A DNA stretch of 64,000 nucleotides, taken from contig JAENZP010000002.1 in NCBI GenBank assembly GCA_016841205.1, positions 1-64,000 of the forward strand. Direction: 5' to 3'. The DNA is from Desulfoscipio geothermicus. Lineage in GTDB: Bacteria > Bacillota > Desulfotomaculia > Desulfotomaculales > Desulfallaceae. This document shows, piece by piece, positions 25,140 to 31,878 of the stretch (positions are counted from its first letter, which is position 1; each line of letters begins with the position of its first letter). Under the pieces are notes generated by a model. It did no database searches and was not told the origin of the DNA. It saw nothing but the letters and a program-made list of their open reading frames with translations. Made by a program: the position numbers and the translations under genes.

Positions 25140-26957
25140 CTAATCCATTACCCTTCCAAGGGTCAGGTCCTCCAATTCCTCCACCAGGCGGGAAAACACA
25201 TCCAGACATTCTTGTACCGCCTTCGGTGTGGTCATATCCACCCCGGCCGACTTCAACAAATTCAAAGGGTAGTCGGAGCCTCCTTTATGCAAAAACTCGA
25301 CATAGCTGTTTACCGCAGGGCCGCCTTCTTCGGTAATGCGGCGCGAAAGAGCGGTCGCCGCCGAAAAACCGGTGGCATATTTATACACGTAAAATGCAGT
25401 GTAAAAATGTGGAATACGGGCCCATTCCATGTCTATTTCCCTATCCACCACTACCTCCGGTCCATAGTAATCCAGGTTCAGCTGGTGGTAAATACCGCAA
25501 AGAAGTTCAGGAGTTAGCGCTTCCCCTGCCTCAACCCGCTCATGAGTTATCTTTTCGAACTCAGCAAACATGGTTTGCCTATACACAGTACCCCGGAATT
25601 GTTCCAGGTAATGATTAAGCAGATACATTTTCTTATCCCGATCATTAACTTTTTGCAGCAGGTATTGCACCAATAAAGACTCATTAACTGTAGAGGCTAC
25701 TTCAGCGGTAAATATTTTATAATGGGCGTACACGTAGGGCTGTGTTGCAAAAGAGTAGTAAGAATGCATAGCGTGACCCATCTCATGCGCCAGGGTAAAC
25801 ACATTATCCAAGTTATCCTGATGGTTCAGCAGCACATAGGGATGCGTGCCGTACGGACCCCAGGAGTAAGCGCCGCTGGTTTTACCCTTGTTTTCGTATA
25901 CATCCACCCAACCGCTGTTGATACCCTGGACTATTGTATTCACATAAGCATCGCCCAGCTGAGCCAGGCCATCCCGCACCATATCCACCCCTTCCGGATA
26001 GGTAATCTTCCAATCCACATCTTTAACTACAGGGGTATAAATATCGTACATATGCAATTCGCTGAGCCCCAGCAATTTTTTGCGCAGACGCATATAGCGG
26101 TAAAAAGGTTCCAGATTGTTACGCACCGTCCGGATCAGCTCATTATATACCTCCACAGGTACATTATCAGAAAAAAGAGAGGCTTCTAGAGCCGAGGGAA
26201 ACCTGCGTGCCCGGGCGTAAAACACATCTTTTTTGATACTTGAGCCCAGAGTGGCAGCCAGCGTGTTGCGAAACCGGCTGTAAGATCCATACAGGGAAGT
26301 AAATGCGTCCTGGCGCACCCGGCGGTCCTTGCTTTCCATAAACTGCAGGTAGCGGCCATGAGTAAGTTCTACCTCGTGACCCTCTTCATCCTTCACCGGC
26401 TCAAAGGTTAAGTCAGCGTTATTGAACATTTTAAAAATGTTGGCGGAAGCTTGGGTTACTTCCTCCGCCCGGGCAATCAGCTGCTCTTCCTCCGTGGACA
26501 AAACGTGCGGCTTTTGACGAACCAGCTCCTCCAGTACAAACCGGTATAGCCCCAGGCCGGCTTCCTCTTGCAGAAACTGCTTAAAAGTTTCTTCCGGCAA
26601 AGTTAATATTTCAGGCACCATAAAAGAAACTGCTGCCTGTACATGGGCGCCCAGGCTTTCCGCCCGGTCTGACAGGGCCTGGTAAACGGAATTGGTGTTA
26701 TCTTCATCTCGCCGCATGCAGGCGTAATTATATATTTTCTCATTAAGTGCTTCCAGCTGGTCCTGCAGTTGAAAAGCCTCCAGCATTGTCCGGGCCGACG
26801 CACCCAACTTGCCCTTGAAGGACTCCACCCGGGCAGCCAGGTCCAAAGCCTGGCGGTAGTCCTGTTCCCAGGCTTCGTCACCGGGATAAATATCTTCCAG
26901 CCGCCATTTATACTGGTCGGGAATTTCCTTCCGGGTGGGTAAATTACCTTTGTTCAT
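25140..26957 (-). CDS. pepF: Oligoendopeptidase F (M3B metallopeptidase)
   Basis: A 605-residue cytoplasmic zinc peptidase that degrades oligopeptides. The zinc site is LAHEMGHAMHS (HExxH) with the downstream glutamate in the ASTVNESLL stretch. The preceding PYVLLNHQDNLDNVFT and the C-terminal IPHFYTAFYVYKYATG are typical of the family. The real start is ATG 26957 with GAGGAGG upstream. The frame remains open to 27077, but those 40 extra codons run through a REP copy (VKCQGLTP) and have no ribosome binding site. The REP copy lies only 22 bp before the start, between promoter and gene. Confidence 0.94.
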   Translation of the reverse strand: MNKGNLPTRKEIPDQYKWRLEDIYPGDEAWEQDYRQALDLAARVESFKGKLGASARTMLEAFQLQDQLEALNEKIYNYACMRRDEDNTNSVYQALSDRAESLGAHVQAAVSFMVPEILTLPEETFKQFLQEEAGLGLYRFVLEELVRQKPHVLSTEEEQLIARAEEVTQASANIFKMFNNADLTFEPVKDEEGHEVELTHGRYLQFMESKDRRVRQDAFTSLYGSYSRFRNTLAATLGSSIKKDVFYARARRFPSALEASLFSDNVPVEVYNELIRTVRNNLEPFYRYMRLRKKLLGLSELHMYDIYTPVVKDVDWKITYPEGVDMVRDGLAQLGDAYVNTIVQGINSGWVDVYENKGKTSGAYSWGPYGTHPYVLLNHQDNLDNVFTLAHEMGHAMHSYYSFATQPYVYAHYKIFTAEVASTVNESLLVQYLLQKVNDRDKKMYLLNHYLEQFRGTVYRQTMFAEFEKITHERVEAGEALTPELLCGIYHQLNLDYYGPEVVVDREIDMEWARIPHFYTAFYVYKYATGFSAATALSRRITEEGGPAVNSYVEFLHKGGSDYPLNLLKSAGVDMTTPKAVQECLDVFSRLVEELEDLTLGRVMD

Positions 26958-26979
26958 CACTAATCCTCCTCGTTTATAA

Positions 26980-27003
26980 GGGGTCAGACCTTGACATTTG
27001 ACA
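26980..27003 (+). repeat. REP half-element, left end of the transposase unit
   Basis: Single 24-bp copy in GGGGTCAG orientation, 54 bp upstream of the transposase ATG. It is a perfect inverse of the copy at 27992-28015. It also sits in the pepF leader. Confidence 0.92.
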
Positions 27004-27057
27004 TTATCCCGATTATAATACCACATAATAGAAAAAAGTGGAAGGGAATGTGCCGGT

Positions 27058-28011
27058 ATGGCCCGCCCGTTACGCATTCAATACCCTGGCGCTTTTTATC
27101 ATGTCACGGCTAGGGGGAATGAAAAAAAAGCTATATTTAAAAGCAACAGTGACAGGTTACAATTTATCCAATATTTAGAGCTGTCATACGAACGGTATGA
27201 TGCCATTATACATGCCTATTGCTTGTTGGATAATCATTATCACCTTTTGCTGGAGACACCGCAAGGAAATTTATCACAAATTATCCAATACATCAACGGG
27301 TCTTATTCTTCCTATTTTAATACCAGACACAAGAGGGCTGGCCACTTGTTTCAGGGCAGATTCAAAGCAATTTTGGTTCAGAAAGACGTCTATGCACAGG
27401 AACTCTCTAGGTACATCGACCTTAATCCCGTGCGCGCCGGGCTGGTTACGCTCCCTTTTGATTATCGTTGGTCCTCTTGCCATTTCTACGTAGGCCGCAA
27501 TGATAAACCCGACTGGCTGCAAACTGACTTTATTTTAGGCTGTTACGGAAATAAAGAGAAATTAGCTCAAACCAATTATTATAATTTTGTTCAGGATGGA
27601 CTACAAACAAACATCAACAATCCTCTAAAAGAAACCTTAGCCTCAACTATCTTGGGCACCCCTGAATTTATTGATAATATACTAAAAAATATTGATGAGC
27701 AGGATATTAACGACACTGACCTGCCGGCGGTAAGACAAATCGTGGCAAAACCTTCTCTAAATAAGATTAAACATACTGTTGAGTCCGTAATCGGTAAGAG
27801 CCATCCGTTATATAGTAAATTTTCTATCCATATTAGTCACCAGCATAGTGGTTTGTCCTTAAATGAAATAGGCACTTATTTTGGCAAAAATGGATCTACC
27901 ATATGTCAGTCCAGCCGAAGGTTTAAACAAGAAATAGTCAAGAGCCAGAAACTCAAGAAAATTCTCGATGACATATTAGCAGAGTTAAAGTTGTCAAATG
28001 TCAAGGTCTGA
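27058..28011 (+). CDS. REP-associated tyrosine transposase with DnaA-C-like domain
   Basis: A 317-residue Y1/HUH-type transposase (Transposase_17/TnpA_REP family) expected to nick single-stranded repeat DNA through a tyrosine. The start MARPLRIQYPGAFYHVTARGNEKK and the HUH-equivalent LLDNHYHLLLETP are diagnostic; RYIDLNPVRAGLV and YRWSSCHFY follow. The last third (GLSLNEIGTYFGKNGSTICQSSRRFK) resembles the DnaA C-terminal helix-turn-helix, as in many Firmicute relatives, and probably recognises the repeat. The ATG is preceded by GGAAGGGA. The final residues LSNVKV and TGA lie in the right REP copy. The frame is intact, so it may still be active. Confidence 0.93.
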   Translation: MARPLRIQYPGAFYHVTARGNEKKAIFKSNSDRLQFIQYLELSYERYDAIIHAYCLLDNHYHLLLETPQGNLSQIIQYINGSYSSYFNTRHKRAGHLFQGRFKAILVQKDVYAQELSRYIDLNPVRAGLVTLPFDYRWSSCHFYVGRNDKPDWLQTDFILGCYGNKEKLAQTNYYNFVQDGLQTNINNPLKETLASTILGTPEFIDNILKNIDEQDINDTDLPAVRQIVAKPSLNKIKHTVESVIGKSHPLYSKFSIHISHQHSGLSLNEIGTYFGKNGSTICQSSRRFKQEIVKSQKLKKILDDILAELKLSNVKV

Positions 28012-28015
28012 CCCC
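27992..28015 (-). repeat. REP half-element, right end of the transposase unit
   Basis: 24-bp copy in inverse orientation to 26980-27003, identical base for base. It encodes the last residues and stop of the transposase. Confidence 0.92.
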
Positions 28016-28033
28016 AATTTACCTCTTTGGTGG

Positions 28034-29443
28034 TTATGACGAAACATCATTGCGGGAAAATGTCAAATGTGAAGGTCTGACCCCCAGTTGGCGGGCGACT
28101 CCTAAAAGGCGGCGGTAAAGCCCTCTGGTTTCAGGGAACTCCGGGTTGAAGAAAAGGCCTGGGTGAAAAAGCAGGCTGATGGCTCCGCCTATACGGCTAA
28201 TATGGGCCAGCAGGCGGTGAAAAACCTTAACCGGGTCCCGGGGATATTGATTGATTAGCGTACTTTCAATTATGGTCAGGGGAACTTCCCAGAGGGACAA
28301 AGCCCGGCAAGATAAGTGGTCATATGGTTGAAAAGGCCCGGCAATCCCACAGCGGTAACCAATGCAATCCGGATAACCAACGCTTTCGTCACAATACATA
28401 CCCATAGAAGCAAGAAAAGAAAATGATTTTTCCGGATCAAAACGCAGGTAATGCGCCCGGCCGGATACAATTGGCGTAGTCAAATAGGCACTTAATTCGG
28501 TTAGTTGGCTATTAAACCGTTCCGCGTCAAGCAAGGTATCGAAGTTATAATGAATGCCAACCGACCATTCGGAGGGGATTTGTCTTAACGCTTCAGGTAT
28601 TAAGGCTGACCCGCTTCTGGCCCCGAAACGGCCACCAGTACCGTTTAAGAAATAAAAAGATGAAGTGTAACCAAACATTTTTTCTACATCTGCCATCCCA
28701 GCTATATTTTCTAAATAAAAAGCTTTAGGATAAATGGCATTGCGCAGCATCCACCATAAATTAATTACACGAGGAGCTTTAAAGCTAAGTAAAGGTTGAA
28801 AAATCCTTAGAAACCGTACCGACTGTGTCCATATATCATTGCCGCGCAAAAGGTCATTGTCGTGGGAAAGAATAAGCATAGGCGGTTGTACTAAATCCTC
28901 CAAATCAAACCGAGGGTAGTTTAGTTTATAAAGGCCGGAGCAGGCGGCCACGAGGGCAGCTACGCCTTCATTAAAAGCCGGTACTGCCAATAAATTGGCT
29001 TTTTCCCTGGGACTCATTGAACTAATAAACCTCCCGTGGACATCCCGCAGGGGGTTTTCTCTTTCCTCACGCAAGCTAAGTAAATCAAACAGGTTGGCAA
29101 AAATATTCCAGGCCGGAATAAGTGTCCCGTGATCATGCCGGTACCAAATAGGGGCTTCCTTACTTGGCAAGCAGTTCCAGCCTTCTCCCTGAGGCCGGGG
29201 TAAAGGGTTCCAAAGAGTTAATTCCGTACCATTGAAAGGCACCTTATACGGGGCTTGTGGGTTAACAGAAGTATTAATATCAATTGGTATGGCAATTACC
29301 GGATTGTTAATATGAACAGCTTCTGCATAAGGGAGAAAACGAACCTCCGCTGTTTTCAGCATATCAACAGCTTCCCGGGTAAAAAAACGCCTCGTATGCT
29401 GAAGTATTTGCTGCCATAAATAATTAGCCTCGACAAGTTTCAT
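28034..29443 (-). CDS. Polysaccharide deacetylase-like protein
   Basis: A 469-residue protein resembling the large, divergent polysaccharide deacetylase-like group found in exopolysaccharide loci. Recognisable pieces are LILSHDNDLLRG (first Asp motif), SVGIHYNFDTLLDAERFNSQL (the HxxF/Y segment), GRAHYLRFDPEKSFSFLASMGMYCDESVGYPDCIGYRCG and the late SLLFHPGLF. It would remove acetyl groups from, or otherwise edit, a sugar chain; activity is inferred. ATG 29443 overlaps the stop of the upstream GNAT gene (TGATG), so they are coupled. The last codons run through a REP-like copy in which a TGA has become TCA. Confidence 0.72.
   Translation of the reverse strand: MKLVEANYLWQQILQHTRRFFTREAVDMLKTAEVRFLPYAEAVHINNPVIAIPIDINTSVNPQAPYKVPFNGTELTLWNPLPRPQGEGWNCLPSKEAPIWYRHDHGTLIPAWNIFANLFDLLSLREERENPLRDVHGRFISSMSPREKANLLAVPAFNEGVAALVAACSGLYKLNYPRFDLEDLVQPPMLILSHDNDLLRGNDIWTQSVRFLRIFQPLLSFKAPRVINLWWMLRNAIYPKAFYLENIAGMADVEKMFGYTSSFYFLNGTGGRFGARSGSALIPEALRQIPSEWSVGIHYNFDTLLDAERFNSQLTELSAYLTTPIVSGRAHYLRFDPEKSFSFLASMGMYCDESVGYPDCIGYRCGIAGPFQPYDHLSCRALSLWEVPLTIIESTLINQYPRDPVKVFHRLLAHISRIGGAISLLFHPGLFFNPEFPETRGLYRRLLGVARQLGVRPSHLTFSRNDVSS
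28061..28084 (-). repeat. REP half-element with one base change, inside a coding end
   Basis: 23 of 24 bases match; the one change (GTGAAGG for GTCAAGG on the plus strand) converts the in-frame TGA of the canonical repeat into TCA, letting the deacetylase-like gene read through as GVRPSHLT. It has the same orientation as the 27992 copy, 46 bp away. Confidence 0.85.
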
Positions 29444-30555
29444 CACCCCAACACCCCTTCAGTGTAAATTCTATTAATGTACCAGTTATCAATTGATCTT
29501 AATGAGGGTCGGGCAGCAGAGCCCTGCAGGTAATGAAGCACCATCCACTCTCCGCGAGGAATAAAATAAAATCCCACTTTACGCGCCGCCCGAGCAACTA
29601 AATCATCAAAAGGGTGGCGGTTCACTTTCCATGCCCTAACGCCCAGTGCACCCATTTTACGCAATCTTACCACCGCGTCTTTCAGTAAAACCGCCACCAC
29701 CGTTTCCATGTCTAACGGGTTAAGCTCGTTGGAGGCCGCTATTATATCCACAATATGCCCTACCGAATTATCGTCCAGAGAATAGGCCACCCAACCTAAA
29801 AGCCGGTCATCCAGATAAGCCGCCCGCACAGTGGCGCGGATGTGGAGGTTTTCAAATATTCGCCAACTTAAAAACCCGGCATCCCTTAAAATAGTTGTAC
29901 CTCCCCACTGTCTAACAAATGTCCGGCATAAATCTACACATTCATCAGGAGGAGTGGATAACGTCTTTAAACAAATATTTTGGGCCAAAGAATTATTTAT
30001 TCTAACCCCGGTACTGTATAAAGAGGCGGCTGAAAAAACACCGGACAGCTTACATAAAATTTTTATTCCTATAATCTTTACCTTGGATAAGGTGTTATTT
30101 TTCAGCAATACGTTAACTGCATCCGCATGCATTGGGAAAAACAATTGACCTATGTTGGTATGTGCTTCAAAGCCTGCCTGCAGGTTAGCTTTTATGGCAG
30201 GAGTGAATCCCCAGACTACCAAAGTCCCCTGGCTCTCCATATAAGCAAAAATCTTTTCAAACATTGCCGGGTATATTCCTTTACCTCTAATATCCGGGTC
30301 CAATAAGGCCTCCTCGGATTTACCGGTTAAGAATTCCCCGTCATGATCAATCATGCGTATGGGGATTTGTGCCAGCGTACCTAAAATCTTGTTATCTTTT
30401 TCTGCCACCACAAAAGGTATCTCTGGCAGCCCGGAATGCAAAAATTCCCACTTCCATTGAGTGTCCGTCCGGTCCTTCCCATAAAAATTATTGTGAAAAT
30501 CATTACAAGCATTGCCATCCTCAACATTGATAAAACGAATAACGATTGCTTCCAT
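29443..30555 (-). CDS. GNAT-family acetyltransferase
   Basis: A 370-residue protein with an N-terminal GNAT fold (about residues 1-150): FVVAEKDNKILGTLAQIPI, then the acetyl-CoA loop LLDPDIRGKGIYPAMFEKIF and VVWGFTPAIKANLQAGFE. A second GNAT-like half follows (RAAYLDDRLLGWVAYSL ... VVAVLLKDAVVRLRKMGALGVRAW). Proteins of this type in polysaccharide loci transfer acyl groups to sugars or lipid-linked intermediates. ATG 30555 is used; the start at 30570 has no ribosome binding site. It overlaps and is coupled to the deacetylase-like gene, so the pair may add and remove acyl groups on the same polymer (inference). Confidence 0.8.
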   Translation of the reverse strand: MEAIVIRFINVEDGNACNDFHNNFYGKDRTDTQWKWEFLHSGLPEIPFVVAEKDNKILGTLAQIPIRMIDHDGEFLTGKSEEALLDPDIRGKGIYPAMFEKIFAYMESQGTLVVWGFTPAIKANLQAGFEAHTNIGQLFFPMHADAVNVLLKNNTLSKVKIIGIKILCKLSGVFSAASLYSTGVRINNSLAQNICLKTLSTPPDECVDLCRTFVRQWGGTTILRDAGFLSWRIFENLHIRATVRAAYLDDRLLGWVAYSLDDNSVGHIVDIIAASNELNPLDMETVVAVLLKDAVVRLRKMGALGVRAWKVNRHPFDDLVARAARKVGFYFIPRGEWMVLHYLQGSAARPSLRSIDNWYINRIYTEGVLG

Positions 30556-30724
30556 AGCAATAAACCCCATTATTTAAAATTTACTGTTAGACTACGCAAA
30601 ATCTCAATATTTGGTTACTGCTCATAATATTTCTTTTTTTTTAAATTTAAGACTTATACAGTAACTCACGGGTCCGGGGATGCGTATTATGCTACATACG
30701 TAAATGAGATTAAGAGGTGAAAGC

Positions 30725-31851
30725 ATGAAAAAAAAGTCTTTATAATGAGCTGTTTGCACTCCTGTAATGACGTCCGGGTATCAGTTAAACAGGCAGCATC
30801 ACTGGCCAAAATATATGATGTGCAATTACATGCCGTAGGAAATTTTAAATTTACCAAAAAAAATGGAGTTAAATTATACGGCTTACCAAAATACCAAAAG
30901 ATTTATTTGCGACCGATCAATTGGTGCCGTCTTCTGGTACGCGCTTTAAAGGCCAAAGCAAGCATCTATCATTTTCATGACCCTGAATTGATTCCTGTTG
31001 GGCTGATCTTAAGAATCCTGGGCCATAAAGTAATTTATGATGTGCATGAAGATTACGCCGACGCAATAATGCATAAAACCTGGTTACCCGGGTGGGCTAG
31101 AAAATTAACTTCCCAAGTATTTAATTTTATTGAAAAAAGAAGCGCATCATTTTTTAGTGCCGTTGTGTTGGCTGAATCAGGTTACCGGGATAGCTTTAAA
31201 AACGTTACAACAATTAAAGAATATATCCTTAATTACCCCCTTGATTCTATAAACAAAATAGAGCGCCCCACGCCTAATCAGGCACCCATCAACCTGATTT
31301 ATGCGGGCACCATTAGTGACATCAGAGGGGCCGTGGAAATGGTCGAGGCACTGCGTATTTTACGCAGTGAAGCAATCAACGTGCACCTGTACCTGGTAGG
31401 ACCAATAAATCAACCAAGTTTACAAGTAAAGCTGGATGAACTTGCTGATGTCTACGGGTTGCATGACCACATAACCATAACGGGTCTGGTTCCGCATGCC
31501 CGGGTTTTTGAGTATTACCGGTTAGCCGATATCGGTTTGGGCCTGCTCTATCCGGTTGATAATCATCTCAAGTCGCTGGTCACAAAAATATTTGAATACA
31601 TGGCTGTTAGTTTACCAATGGTTGTATCCGATTTTCCTAACTGGAAACAACTGCTTGCAGAAGTAAAAGCGGGAGTAACGGCCAACCCGCTTGATCCCAC
31701 GGACATTGCAGCGCAAATCAAATATTTAATTAATAACCCTCAAATCCGCGTCAGCATGGGGCATGCGGGGCGTCAAGCATATGAGAAAAGGTTTAATTGG
31801 TCAACCGAAGAAAAAAAGTTGCTGGGTTTATATGAAAAATTACTTGGCTAA
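30725..31851 (+). CDS. Glycosyltransferase family 4, with a possible frameshift at codon 4
   Basis: A GT-B glycosyltransferase of about 375 residues. The C-terminal half has INLIYAGTISDIRGAVEMVEAL, HDHITITGLVPHARVFEYYRLADIGLGLL and KIFEYMAVSLPMVVSDF. The well-placed AGAGGTG leads to ATG 30725, followed by eight A residues; as written this reads MKKKSL-stop. Adding one A would give MKKKVFIMSCLHSCNDV and join the main frame, which otherwise opens at ATG 30745 overlapping that stop (TAATG). Either the tract is miscalled, translation re-starts at 30745, or slippage on A8 controls the gene. It is the first gene of the plus-strand unit continuing into the ligase fusion. Confidence 0.82.
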
Positions 31852-31878
31852 ATGTAATTGGGAAAAAGGTGAGAGTTA

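Larger units (their letters stand above)
26980..28015 (+). mobile_element. RAYT transposase unit bounded by inverted REP copies
   Basis: A 1036-bp unit: the 24-bp REP, 54 bp of leader, the Y1-type transposase gene, and an exactly inverted 24-bp REP that contains the gene's stop codon. REP-associated transposases are known to be flanked by the palindromic repeats they process; here the match between the two ends is perfect. No target-site duplication is visible at the edges. Confidence 0.8.

Noticed and set aside
26958-27077. 40-codon upstream extension of pepF
   Set aside because: It reads through a REP copy (VKCQGLTP), has no ribosome binding site, and does not match the family; the start with GAGGAGG at 26957 is preferred.
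26980-28015. Transposase unit as a classic insertion sequence
   Set aside because: Y1/HUH single-strand enzymes do not use DDE-type ends, and no target duplication is seen; a REP-associated unit fits better.
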